From positions 29,962,906 to 30,026,905 of the forward strand of contig OX463818.1 of NCBI GenBank assembly GCA_949825045.1: a stretch of DNA of 64,000 nucleotides, written 5' to 3'. Numbering within the stretch: position 1 is the first letter of the stretch; each line of letters opens with the position of its first letter. Both the position numbers and the translations under genes were made by a program. Below the pieces are notes generated by a model. The model was not told the origin of the DNA. It made no database searches and saw only the letters and a list, made by a program, of their open reading frames with translations. This document shows positions 12,134 to 21,677 of this stretch, one piece after another. This stretch comes from Argyresthia goedartella. Its lineage: Eukaryota; Arthropoda; Insecta; Lepidoptera; Argyresthiidae.

Positions 12134-12545
12134 GCATTCATTAAAATGACATCTGAACAAAGAAGAGATTTGGCGCAAGATAAACAACTCTGTTTCAACT
12201 GCCTTGTACCAAAACACCCTGTGCGTTTCTGTAGACAGAGAACTACTTGCAGAATATGCAGTCGAAAACACCACACTCTTCTTCACACTACGAATGAACC
12301 TACGACAGCGGTACACATAGTGATCTCCAGAACATAACACACAGCTAGGTTTGTGCTCTAGGAAGCTTGATTTAGTAGCTTGTGCTGTCGTATCTTGAGA
12401 GCTTGTTGCGAACGTCTTTATTGGCTGGGGTCGTTGTGGTGTGCGTGTCGTGTGTTCTTTCGTCTGCGTGGCATTCAGGGCTTCTAAAGACCGAAATCGA
12501 ACCTCCATAAACTCCAATAGTTCCCCTGTAGTTGGAATGTCACGC
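12134..12545. repeat. Back-and-forth gag rearrangement in C
   Basis: About 12139-12310 is a forward duplicate of the zinc-knuckle region found again at 12705-12880. 12311-12545 is a reversed gag piece. Its part 12311-12457 is the exact complement of 12546-12692, forming inverted arms of about 147 bp around an 88-base loop (12458-12545). Confidence 0.8.
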
Positions 12546-15500
12546 AGAACACACGACACGCACACCACAACGACCCCAGCCAATAAAGACGTTCGCAACA
12601 AGCTCTCAAGATACGACAGCACAAGCTACTAAATCAAGCTTCCTAGAGCACAAACCTAGCTGTGTGTTATGTTCTGGAGATCACTATGTGTACCACTGTC
12701 AAGAGTTCATTAAAATGACATCTGAACAAAGAAGAGATTTGGCGCAAGATAAACAACTCTGTTTCAACTGCCTTGTACCAAAACACCCTGTGCGTTTCTG
12801 TAGACAGAGAACTACTTGCAGAATATGCAGTCGAAAACACCACACTCTTCTTCACACTACGAATGAACCTACGACAGCGAAACAGTGCTCACACACACAA
12901 GAAGAACTGGAAGAAGAAACAACACCAATTGCCGTTCACAAAGTTGAGTCGACTAAGAGTCAAATTCTGCTTGCCACTGCCTTAGTACGAGTAATGGATC
13001 GTGATGGACGAAAACATATACTGCGTGCGCTGATCGATCAAGGTTCTCAGGCATCCTTCATAACGGAATCAGCAGCGCAACGACTGGGCTTACGCAGGAC
13101 TGGAGTATGCAGCAGGATCACTGGAGTAGATTCTACTATGACTACAGTGTCGAAAGCGCAGATAGAACTCGCACTGTTTTCACTAAGTTCGGAAGAGTCG
13201 GTAGCCGAAGTGAAAGCACACATCCTCAAATCGCTACAATCTATACTACCAGGCAGGGAATTCACAACAGAACCGGGATCAGGGATTCGAGAGTTGACAC
13301 TAGCGGATCCTGGTTTCTGTAAGCCTGGTGGTATAGACATGTTATTGGGAGCAGAGATATACGCACATATTTTGTTGGATGGTTTAAGGAAATTCGGTAC
13401 ACTATTGGCACAAAACTCACGACTCGGATGGATAGTATCCGGAGCAGTACAAGGGAATAAAACACAAGTAGAAGATATAATAGTGATGCACAATAAACTA
13501 GAGGTCAATGACCTATTACAGATGTTTTGGGAGTCTGAGGAGTTACACACAGAGAAACGCATAATGACAACAGACGAAAAACGGTGTGAGAAGATTTATG
13601 AAGAGACACATTCTCGCACACCCTCGGGACGTTACAAGGTAGCCTTACCATTTACAGATGAGAATGAAACACAACTAGGAGACTCAAGGGACGTTGCTGT
13701 CAAACGTTTGATGAACATGGAGCGCCGCTTCAAAAGGGATGGAGAGTTTCAGCAACGGTACATCGGATTCATGAAGGAGTATGAGGACTTAGGGCACATG
13801 GAGAAAGTGCCTAAGGATGAGATACACAAGTCCAATACATACTACCTCCCACACCATGGCGTACTTCGAGAAGAGAGTACTACAACGAAGGTGAGAGTCG
13901 TGTTTGACGGTTCTGCGCGGACAAGTTCAGGGACATCACTAAACGAACAACTTTTGATTGGTCCATCACTACAACACGACATCCGTGACATCTTCTTGCG
14001 TTGGCGAAAACACAACATCTGCTTAGTGGCCGATATACAACGGATGTACAGACAGATCCTCGTGAGACAAGACGACGTGGACTACCAAAGGATCGTATGG
14101 CGGAGTAAGCCAGAGGACCCCATACAGGATTATCGCCTACTCACCGTGACTTATGGGACATCTTGTGCGCCATACCTTGCTATCAGAACATTGAGACAGT
14201 TAGCAAGTGATGAAAGTGATAAGTTTCCAAAGGCGGCTAGTGTTTTACAAAGTGACTGTTATATGGATGACATTTTATGTGGATGTGATACTATCGATGA
14301 AGCTATACAATGGTCAGGGGAGCTTATTGATATGTCAAACAAGGGGGGGTTCGTGTTACATAAATGGAATTCAAATTCTGTGAAAGTATTGGAGAGCTTG
14401 CCTACGGGAAACAACCAGACACGAGAACCTATTAACATAATGATGGATAAAACTGTTAAAACGTTGGGTGTCAGATGGAACCCCAGTAGTGATTGTTTTG
14501 AATTGAACATGAAGCTTCCATCTGCCTCACCAAGGGTAACAAAGAGAAGTGTATTGTCTGATGTTGCGACAATATATGATCCTCTGGGCTGGTTGTCTCC
14601 TGTGGTCATAGTTGCTAAAATGTTTCTACAAAGGCTGTGGCTGCTTGGTCTTGGTTGGGATGACGAACTACCAAATGAAGTCAAAACAGAATGGTTGACA
14701 TATCGAGATGAGATTAACACCATGTCAACAATTTACTTGCCACGTTGGATTGGCATGACTAGAACAATAAAACGGGTAGAGTTACATGGGTTCAGTGACG
14801 CCTCCATAACTGCATTCGGGGGAGTAGTCTTTCTTCGCATTATACGGGAAGATGATACAGTAGAAGTTAAAATGGTATCAGCCAAGACCAAGGTAGCACC
14901 GGTAAAAAAAGTCACGTTGCCACGTTTAGAGTTGTGTGGGGCTGTATTGACAGCAAAACTGTTACACAAAGTTAAAGTCTGTTTAGGTATACCCGATGAT
15001 CAAATTTATGGCTGGACGGACTCAACCATAGTTCTTGCTTGGCTTCAGAAACATCCAAATTCTTGGAAAACTTTCGTGGGTAATAGAGTCGCGGAGATTT
15101 TGAATGTCACAAAGCCAAGTCAGTGGCACCACGTTAGTTCAAAAGACAACCCCGCGGATTGTGCCTCTAGAGGTTTGCAACCGGCACAATTAGCTCAACA
15201 TGAGCTATGGTGGGCCGGACCACAATGGTTGAAATCACCACATCCTATTTCATGTGTTAGTAGGATACATGTGACTAATTTAGAAGAAAAGATTGTTGTA
15301 CATCTGGCTGTAGATGTAGATGAAGAGTTTCTTTTACACAAATATTCTACCTTGATGAAACTGAAACGTGTGATAGGATATTGTTTTAGATTTGTACATA
15401 ATTGTAAGAGAAAGGCACAACAGAAAAACATCGATTCCACTGAAGATAGATTAGAAGAAATGCCAAAGTTTCTAGTAACAAGAGAGTGGAAGAGGGCAAT

Positions 15501-16857
15501 GAACGCATGTGTAAAGATTTCACAGAATCGATATTTTTCAGATGAGTTGCATGACTTATCACATGGACAAACTGTAAATAAGAAAAGTCCGTTGTATTTT
15601 CTTCATCCATTCTTGGATACTGAGGATATAATCAGAGTTGGTGGACGTCTTGAGAACGCTCCACTTCCATATGATACTAAACATCCTGTAGTAGTGTCTG
15701 GTAAATCCAGGTTAGCGTTTTTAATTGTTGATCAGACTCACAAAACCACATTGCATGGCGGACCTCTGCTAATGTTAAATGTTATAAGAAGTAACTATTG
15801 GATTATGAATTTAAAATCTATTGCTAAATTCCATGTTCGAAAATGTATACAATGTATCAGACAATCTCCAAGGTTTGCTTCACAAATCATGGGAAACTTG
15901 CCAGCATCCAGGGTGACAGTTTCTAAACCTTTTTCATGTAGTGGTGTAGACTTTGCAGGGCCTATATTGCTTAAAACCTCGAGACTTCGAAATGCACAAA
16001 CAACGAAGGCCTACATTGCCGTTTTCATTTGCACCGCTACTAAGGCTATTCACTTGGAGCTGGTTTCAGAATTGACAACCGAAGCCTTTATAGCTTCATT
16101 TAAAGGATTTACTTCAAGGCGTGGTCATTGCGCTCAACTATATTCAAACTGTGGATCCAACTTCATTGGTGCCAACTTTGAACTAAAGAGAATGCTCAAT
16201 AAAGCTAAATCAGAGCTGCCAGAGGACCTGTCACAATTATTGGCCTCTGAGGGTACCGAATGGCATTTTATACCTCCAGGATCGCCACACTTTGGAGGAT
16301 TATGGGAATCCGGTGTGAGATCTACGAAGCACCATATCAAACGTGTTCTCGGTGACACAAAACTAACATTCGAAGAATATGCTACGTTGTTAGCGCAGAT
16401 CGAGTCTTGTTTAAATTCTCGTCCCATTTCACCCATGAGTGACTCAGTTGATGATCTCACTGCTTTGACACCTGGTCATTTTCTAGTATTGGGACCACCA
16501 GTTGTGGTTCCTCACGTAAATGTCTTGGATGTTCCCGTCAATAGACTAAATCGATGGCAACATCTGGAACATATGCTACAATGTTTCTGGCAAAGATGGA
16601 AATCTGAATACTTGACGACCTTACAAAACCGTTATAAATGGTCGTCCCAGAAACCATCTATTAAAATAAATGATTTAGTTATTATTAAGGACGATCAAGT
16701 TCCTCCATCTAAATGGCCTCTTGCTAGAGTCGTTGATACTCATCCAGGCAATGACGGATTAATTCGAGTAGTCTCATTGAAATGTCTTCAAAAAGTTATT
16801 AAGCGACCTATTACTAAGTTATGTATTCTACCTTTTATACAGTCCACAGAGATTTAA
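12532..16857 (+). CDS. C Gag-Pol polyprotein (N-terminally rearranged)
   Basis: The longest ORF of the window, 1441 codons ending TAA. Its first few codons come from the inverted segment, so the given start is not the native one. Domains in order: three zinc knuckles (residues about 45-120), aspartic protease (ALIDQGSQASFI, about 164), RT (VRVVFDGSARTSSGTSLNEQ, VADIQRMYRQILV, CYMDDILCG near 578), RNase H (LPRLELCGAVLTAKL, GWTDSTIVLAWL), the integrase HHCC finger and core (GVDFAGP; GGLWESGVRSTKHH), and a C-terminal DUF5641-like domain (LVIIKDDQVPPSKWPLARVV). The integrase block that reads SDNGTN in A1 and B2 reads SNCGSN here (Asn codon at 16147-16149), replacing the second catalytic Asp. The ORF is long and open, but the enzyme set is probably defective. 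Confidence 0.85.
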   Translation: MECHAEHTTRTPQRPQPIKTFATSSQDTTAQATKSSFLEHKPSCVLCSGDHYVYHCQEFIKMTSEQRRDLAQDKQLCFNCLVPKHPVRFCRQRTTCRICSRKHHTLLHTTNEPTTAKQCSHTQEELEEETTPIAVHKVESTKSQILLATALVRVMDRDGRKHILRALIDQGSQASFITESAAQRLGLRRTGVCSRITGVDSTMTTVSKAQIELALFSLSSEESVAEVKAHILKSLQSILPGREFTTEPGSGIRELTLADPGFCKPGGIDMLLGAEIYAHILLDGLRKFGTLLAQNSRLGWIVSGAVQGNKTQVEDIIVMHNKLEVNDLLQMFWESEELHTEKRIMTTDEKRCEKIYEETHSRTPSGRYKVALPFTDENETQLGDSRDVAVKRLMNMERRFKRDGEFQQRYIGFMKEYEDLGHMEKVPKDEIHKSNTYYLPHHGVLREESTTTKVRVVFDGSARTSSGTSLNEQLLIGPSLQHDIRDIFLRWRKHNICLVADIQRMYRQILVRQDDVDYQRIVWRSKPEDPIQDYRLLTVTYGTSCAPYLAIRTLRQLASDESDKFPKAASVLQSDCYMDDILCGCDTIDEAIQWSGELIDMSNKGGFVLHKWNSNSVKVLESLPTGNNQTREPINIMMDKTVKTLGVRWNPSSDCFELNMKLPSASPRVTKRSVLSDVATIYDPLGWLSPVVIVAKMFLQRLWLLGLGWDDELPNEVKTEWLTYRDEINTMSTIYLPRWIGMTRTIKRVELHGFSDASITAFGGVVFLRIIREDDTVEVKMVSAKTKVAPVKKVTLPRLELCGAVLTAKLLHKVKVCLGIPDDQIYGWTDSTIVLAWLQKHPNSWKTFVGNRVAEILNVTKPSQWHHVSSKDNPADCASRGLQPAQLAQHELWWAGPQWLKSPHPISCVSRIHVTNLEEKIVVHLAVDVDEEFLLHKYSTLMKLKRVIGYCFRFVHNCKRKAQQKNIDSTEDRLEEMPKFLVTREWKRAMNACVKISQNRYFSDELHDLSHGQTVNKKSPLYFLHPFLDTEDIIRVGGRLENAPLPYDTKHPVVVSGKSRLAFLIVDQTHKTTLHGGPLLMLNVIRSNYWIMNLKSIAKFHVRKCIQCIRQSPRFASQIMGNLPASRVTVSKPFSCSGVDFAGPILLKTSRLRNAQTTKAYIAVFICTATKAIHLELVSELTTEAFIASFKGFTSRRGHCAQLYSNCGSNFIGANFELKRMLNKAKSELPEDLSQLLASEGTEWHFIPPGSPHFGGLWESGVRSTKHHIKRVLGDTKLTFEEYATLLAQIESCLNSRPISPMSDSVDDLTALTPGHFLVLGPPVVVPHVNVLDVPVNRLNRWQHLEHMLQCFWQRWKSEYLTTLQNRYKWSSQKPSIKINDLVIIKDDQVPPSKWPLARVVDTHPGNDGLIRVVSLKCLQKVIKRPITKLCILPFIQSTEI

Positions 16858-16886
16858 AGGACTATAATAGTCCTTGGGTGGCGGCA
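16858..16886 (+). promoter_or_regulatory. C polypurine tract region
   Basis: The 29 bases between the pol stop and the 3' LTR end in a G-rich run (TTGGGTGGCGGCA). This is the expected place for the plus-strand primer. The assignment rests on position and composition only. Confidence 0.4.
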
Positions 16887-17062
16887 TGTTTACGCAGCCA
16901 TCACTAGATGGCGTTGTCTGTACTTTGCCTCGCGCAATAGAGATTTTCTTGTGTTAGGTTAAGTACCATTCGATGATTTGATTAAATTAGTTCTTCCATA
17001 CAATACAACCAAGAGTGTTTTACTTCAGTACAGTGCAGTGTTCAGTCAGTTTTAGGAAAACA
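16887..17062 (+). repeat. 3' LTR of C
   Basis: 176 bp, TGTTTACG to AAAACA. It is uninterrupted and shows the empty site of the LINE found in the 5' LTR. The CTTTG duplication follows at 17063-17067. Confidence 0.9.
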
Positions 17063-17082
17063 CTTTGTCCTTAAATTCGGGG

Positions 17083-17638
17083 TGTTTAATTTCCACGCCT
17101 ACCGAACGGCGTGGAATCCGAAGGGGGTGTGCCTTTTGCCAGCACGTGAGAGAAAAGAAGTGATGAAATTTGTTACTGACCTTGTCTCCGTAGGCAGGAA
17201 ATCGAAAGCTCGATTCGAGACGGGAATTCGGGAAAAGGGCAGAGTTTGGGATAGGATATGGGGTGAATCTCACTGTCGCTGCCGACGCTGTCGCCGGCGT
17301 GCTGCCTGCCGACGTGGAGTCGCCGCTACCGATACGACGTTGACCAATCCACACGGATCACTTGACCGCTGACGCGAATCTACTTATTTCCCGACGATGT
17401 AGATGATTAACACTCCGACCAGGCCCGACGCCTGTATTTAGTAATTGGTACACCGAAATACCATCAATGACACGAGGTCCGAGCAGACATGCTTGTTCTC
17501 ACCGACGAGACAAGACCAAAGAGTAAAGATAACCTCCAATTTTACATCTCGTTCCGGTACGAGTGACAGCTGCGGTTCTGTTTCCGTTCCGAGTCGCGCA
17601 ACAAGAGGAGGTGCGTTCCGAAGCACAAATATTAAACA
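17083..17638 (-). repeat. 3' LTR of B1
   Basis: 556 bp bounded by the short inverted repeat TGTTTAAT/ATTAAACA. It is nearly identical to 31222-31777; differences seen are AATCC/CATCC near 17114 and CTTG/TTTG near 17490. Confidence 0.92.
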
Positions 17639-17680
17639 GTCACCCGCCCGGACAGGCCCGAACCTGTCCCTAATCAATAG
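17639..17680 (-). promoter_or_regulatory. B1 polypurine tract and adjacent hairpin
   Basis: On the minus strand the region between the pol stop and the 3' LTR reads as a 7-bp stem GGACAGG/CCTGTCC with a six-base loop, then GGGCGGGTGAC directly before the LTR. The G-rich part is the likely polypurine tract. The same stem with a different loop occurs in A1 and A2. Confidence 0.55.
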
Positions 17681-18960
17681 GAAGGCGAGAAAGTGTTGCG
17701 ACCGCTCTCTTGAGGACCGAGTCCCCCACCTTGACTTCTGCTGATCGAGGCGTGCCATCCCGACCCGTGTACAAATTGACGATCCGTCCTCGTCTCCATC
17801 TCAATGATGGCAGGTTCGCATCCTTAATCAGCACCAAATCACCGACTTGAGGGGGGCTCGTCCGGTCAGTCCACTTAAGGCGCTGCTGCAAGATGTGCAA
17901 GTACTCAAGGGACCACCGTTTCCAAAAATCTTGAGCCATCTGCTGCAACATCTGCCACCTAGTTAACCGACTTAACTTAACATCACCGAATGGGTATTCT
18001 GGCAGAACGTTAAGGGGCTGACCTATCAGGAAGTGACCCGGCGTCAACGCTTCCAAGTCATTTGGATCCGAACTGAGCGGGCACAACGGACGCAAGTTCA
18101 GTGTCATTTCAGTCTTACAGAACAGCGTCGCAAGCTCTTCAAAGCGTAGAGAGGTCTCACCGATGATCCTCGTCAGGTGCGACTTAGCCGATTTAACCGC
18201 AGCCTCAAAAATTCCTCCCCAATGAGGACATCCCGGCGGACTGAAAACCCATTCAATCCCACGTCGGGAGCAAGCCGTACCGATGGCGTCCTGGTTACCG
18301 TTCAGGAATTGAGTGACCTCCTGCAGATATCGCCTGGCTCCGACAAAATTTGTGCCGTTGTCCGAACGGATTAATGACGGGAGGCCCCTTCGTGAGACGA
18401 ACCGATCCAGACATGCGATAAATGCCTCCGTAGTGAGGTCACTGACCACCTCCAAGTGGACTGCCTTCGTGGTATGCCTTCACTAATCTGGCGTTCCGTA
18501 GCTGTGAAGACTTGACCATGAATGGTCCCGCGAAATCCGTTCCGACACCCGCAAAGGGCCGGATTTCGTTAACCCTATCCGAGGGCAAATCGCCCATCTG
18601 GGGCTGCATCGTAGCCGCCTTGGCCCGATAACAAGGCAGGCACCGAAATACGACGCTACGTACTAAGCGTCTTCCCAATAGAATCCAGAACTCGCGCTGG
18701 AGAAACACCATCAAGGCGTGGCATCCGATATGCCCATTCCGAATGTGTCGATCCTGTATCAACAGTTCGACCAACTTCCCTTTCCTAGGGAGTAACAACG
18801 GGTGGCGAGCCGCATAAGGCAGGTTGGCATTCCGCAGCCGACCTTCTACCCTCAGCAATCCTTGAGGGTCAATAAACGGGTTAAGCCGAGCCACAGCTCC
18901 CTTCAGTTGGACGCGTCCGCGTCTCAGAATGTCCAATTCGGACTTAAAGTGCACCGTCTG
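17670..18960 (-). pseudogene. B1 integrase (3' part of pol), downstream of the A1 insertion
   Basis: Two overlapping open frames (18954-18439 and 18455-17670). They encode the zinc finger region (DRHIRNGHIGCHAL, CLPCYRAKAATMQP), the integrase core (GVGTDFAGPF, RSDNGTNFVGARRY, GGIFEAAVKSAKSHLTRIIG) and the C-terminal domain (LVLIKDANLPSLRWRRGRIV). Relative to B2, 23 bases are missing near 18473, which deletes the end of a core strand and shifts the frame. The 5' part of the same gene lies on the other side of A1, at 26147-28675. Confidence 0.88.
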
Positions 18961-19507
18961 TGTTCGATTCCAAATCGATATTCGATCGATGGTTTCTGAA
19001 CGGCCATTTTGAATTTGACGTTAGCTGCCAACCTAGCAGTTTTTTGAGAACTGACAGACGAAAGCCCTCGCAATGTAAACGCGTTTTGGTTAGGGTATTG
19101 AAATTAAATCGCAGGACATCTGGAATGTATTCGGGTTTCCCTCAGGATTGTCTATATAGCTGAGTGTGTTGTGGTTCCCCGAACCAGATAAAGTTCGCAT
19201 TTACGTGGCCGATTGGTTTTTTACCACGTAACATAACCTGTGTTGGAACACTGTGCTCATCGAAGCTGGCCCGCCAGTCGTACCTGGTTGGCTGAAGAAC
19301 CTGTCTACCAAGAAGAGCCTAGGGTGCACCAGGGCCTTGCAGAGAGACAGGAGGTTGACGGGACCGAAGCACAGACCAGGTTAGATCGAATCCAATTACT
19401 TCAGCTCGGTGAATCGCCGACGTTCACACTTCTTGGCAACTGATCGTTACGCTACCTCGTAGCTGATGGGCCCCTACGAGGTCATTAGGTGCTGAGAAGC
19501 CTGAACA
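18961..19507 (+). repeat. 5' LTR of A1
   Basis: 547 bp, TGTTCGATT to CCTGAACA. It is nearly identical to 25595-26141 (three substitutions noticed, near 19064, 19331 and 19351). Confidence 0.93.
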
Positions 19508-19510
19508 TTT

Positions 19511-19524
19511 TGGTAGCTAGAGCG
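19511..19524 (+). promoter_or_regulatory. A1 primer binding site
   Basis: TGGTAGCTAGAGCG after a TTT spacer from the LTR end. The TGG start fits pairing with the CCA end of a tRNA. B1 has TGGTAGCAGGAGCG at the same offset on its strand. The tRNA species is not assigned. Confidence 0.6.
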
Positions 19525-20021
19525 TGGCTTCCTGAGATTTGCAGCCGTCAAGGGCTCCAGGAAGGCACGATTTGGGACTATCAATCTGTAGGTATAGACG
19601 GTTATTAGGTAACTGGGTTGTTGTTCCTATATCCACATAGATTGGTAGTATTGTAAGCTATAGGTCTATTGCTGGTAGTAGATAGACAGATATTGAATTG
19701 AATTACCAGTTAGTCAATCTATTGAATGAATGTTTTGGTTAACATAGGTAGTTACATCTATTGATAGCAGGCTATTACATTGTTTTCAGTTTATAGCAAT
19801 TTATAACTTGAACTAATATTGACTATCTGTGTGTGTTATAATGATAAAGGGAAACTAAATTGTTATTTACAGAATTTATAAAGATATAAAACTCGGTTCC
19901 TATTGTTTAAGGAAAACAACATTGTTTAAGTTGTGGTTTAGGGTTCCCTCGTTTGGGTTGTAGACTGGAGGGTCCAATAAAATTGAGTTACTGCAAATTG
20001 TGAGTAAGTATCGTTCCGATC
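19525..20021 (+). other. A1 5' untranslated leader
   Basis: AT-rich leader of about 500 bp without a significant ORF, ending at the gag ATG (20022). Its 3' two-thirds are shared with A2 (reverse complement of 6927-7285). Confidence 0.7.
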
Positions 20022-21677
20022 ATGTCGTTATCTGAAATCCAGAAGGGTGTTTCTAAGGAACTCAGATGGTTTTCCTCCGCACACGGTCTGATAGACCGTT
20101 TAGATAGGCATGATGTGGTATTGGAGCGGTCTATGGACGTTAAGGAACGTTACAATAGGGTGCTCGAATTGTCCGCGCAGGCGGAATCAGTTGATGGTTG
20201 CGCACCTGACAGGCTGTCACGGTTGATAGGGGATGTCGACCAATGTATGGAGATGGCAGCTGCTATCACGCAAAAGGCTGCGGACATACGTAGACAGCGC
20301 GAGTCCAGCCATGGTGGTGACATTGAAGCACCTCTGCCGCATCAGGGATCGGGGTCCAGGTTACCTGCCATAACTATGCCTACTTTTGACGGCGTGTCCG
20401 TGAAAACGGCCAGGCAATTGTTGGTCAGACGTTACCATAACAAACGGAGGTTGGCCGATGCCCAACTGAACCGTTTGTTTAGTATCCCGGTTGTGAACAA
20501 GGTCGGGGCCATACAGACGGAGGTTTTGAACCCATTGTTGTCCGTCACAAAGGCTCTAGAGAATCTTGGACTTCCGGTTGGTGAATGGTCATACCTACTG
20601 TTGTACATTGTACTTTCCCGCCTACCCGCTGACGTGCAGACTCGTTTCGAACAGTCTCACGGGAGGTCGGCCGAGGACCTGCCCGCCTTCTCCGACTTGG
20701 TCGGATTCTTGGAAGAGGAGGCTCGACGGGCAGAGAATTTGGGGTTGACGGTCACCCATCCTTCGGAGCCACAGAGAGCTGCCGGGAGCGCTGTGAGTAG
20801 GGGCCCTCCGACGAGGAAGGACCGCACCAACCGGCAGTCGTATGGGACTGTGAGCGAATTGACCCCACATGGTGAGACCTGCCCATGTTGTAGGCAGATT
20901 GGCCATGCTGTGGCCAATTGCAATAAGTTCGGGGAACTTAGGGTTCAGGGACGGCGCCGGATGGCCAAGCAGCGGAGCTGGTGTTTCCTGTGCCTCGGGC
21001 CACACATGGCTAGGGACTGCACGCGCACAAAAATGTGCGGATATTGTGGTGGGGCCCACAACAATCTGTTGTGCATGAACCGGTCCGGCCAACAGCCTCC
21101 ACAGGGCCGTATCCAGGGTGACACGGCATGGGGCCCTGAGAATTCGTTTGCGACTCGGAGCGCAACTCAGGGGCCAACGTCCCCACGTCCACAGGGCCGT
21201 ACCCAGGGTGACACGGCATGGGGCCCTGAGAATTCGTTTGCGACTCGGAGCGCAACTCAGGGGCCAACGTCCCAACGTGCACAGGGCAGTACCAGGGTGC
21301 AGGGCCGCACTCAGGACCATTACATGGGGGGCCCTGAGTTTTCGGTTGCGACTCAGCATCCGACCCAGCGGGACATTGGGTGTGTTGAGCAGGCCGTAAC
21401 GGGCGGGTGGCTTGGGACACCTTCGAGCTATGCGGGTGCGGTTCGGACGCCGCCTCAGTTGTCGCCCCGCTCGTCGCCTCGTCCTCGTCGGTCACATGTG
21501 ATGTCCCCCCCGCTCATGGAGCGGCCACGGTTGAATTCACGCCCACCCCCCTTTACGGGGAATCGTAGGTTGGGAATGGAACCGGCGCGTGGGCCATTTG
21601 TACAATGGGACCCTCTGGCGTATAGCTGCATACCTGATCGGTTACAGGCACAGTGGGGCCCCGGGGGTCCTCGCTAG
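20022..21677 (+). CDS. A1 Gag
   Basis: 551 codons from MSLSEIQKGVSKELRW to a TAG stop at 21675-21677. Gag forms the virus-like particle that packages element RNA. The order is an N-terminal helical region, capsid-like core, three cysteine knuckles (CPCCRQIGHAVANC, CFLCLGPHMARDC, CGYCGGAHNNLLC) and a Gln/Gly/Pro-rich tail. Relative to A2, about 50 codons of the capsid region are missing in frame after TMPTFD (near 20393). The tail has a 90-bp in-frame duplication (copies at 21101 and 21191, with a partial third at 21281). The start is supported by identity with A2. The stop is in the same frame as pol, with no other stop between them. Confidence 0.88.
   Translation: MSLSEIQKGVSKELRWFSSAHGLIDRLDRHDVVLERSMDVKERYNRVLELSAQAESVDGCAPDRLSRLIGDVDQCMEMAAAITQKAADIRRQRESSHGGDIEAPLPHQGSGSRLPAITMPTFDGVSVKTARQLLVRRYHNKRRLADAQLNRLFSIPVVNKVGAIQTEVLNPLLSVTKALENLGLPVGEWSYLLLYIVLSRLPADVQTRFEQSHGRSAEDLPAFSDLVGFLEEEARRAENLGLTVTHPSEPQRAAGSAVSRGPPTRKDRTNRQSYGTVSELTPHGETCPCCRQIGHAVANCNKFGELRVQGRRRMAKQRSWCFLCLGPHMARDCTRTKMCGYCGGAHNNLLCMNRSGQQPPQGRIQGDTAWGPENSFATRSATQGPTSPRPQGRTQGDTAWGPENSFATRSATQGPTSQRAQGSTRVQGRTQDHYMGGPEFSVATQHPTQRDIGCVEQAVTGGWLGTPSSYAGAVRTPPQLSPRSSPRPRRSHVMSPPLMERPRLNSRPPPFTGNRRLGMEPARGPFVQWDPLAYSCIPDRLQAQWGPGGPR
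21101..21290 (+). repeat. 90-bp tandem repeat in A1 gag
   Basis: Two full 90-bp units beginning ACAGGGCCGT (21101, 21191) and the start of a third (21281). Each encodes 30 residues around GDTAWGPENSFATRSATQGP. A2 has a single unit, so the duplication is specific to A1 or its recent lineage. Confidence 0.85.

Larger units (their letters stand above)
8302..17067 (+). mobile_element. BEL/Pao retrotransposon C with internal fold-back rearrangement
   Basis: Element C is bounded by LTRs of 176 bp (8307-9016 when interrupted, and 16887-17062) and a 5-bp CTTTG duplication (8302-8306, 17063-17067). Between the LTRs the order is: 5' UTR forward; 5'UTR-gag-RT reversed (9252-12133); gag zinc-knuckle piece forward (about 12139-12310); gag piece reversed (12311-12545); then gag-pol forward to the 3' LTR. 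Both LTRs and the 5' UTR at 9017-9250 point forward, so the rearranged DNA probably integrated as one unit. The LTRs differ at only one site (TAAACA against AAAACA ends), so insertion is recent. Confidence 0.85.

Noticed and set aside
13047..13562. Long minus-strand ORF of 171 codons inside C, and its twin at 9961-10476
   Set aside because: Both are antisense shadows of the conserved gag-protease frame and appear twice only because the segment is duplicated in inverted orientation.
20622..21359. 245-codon antisense ORF over A1 gag
   Set aside because: GC-rich, repeat-driven shadow of the Gag tail, without any recognisable feature of its own.
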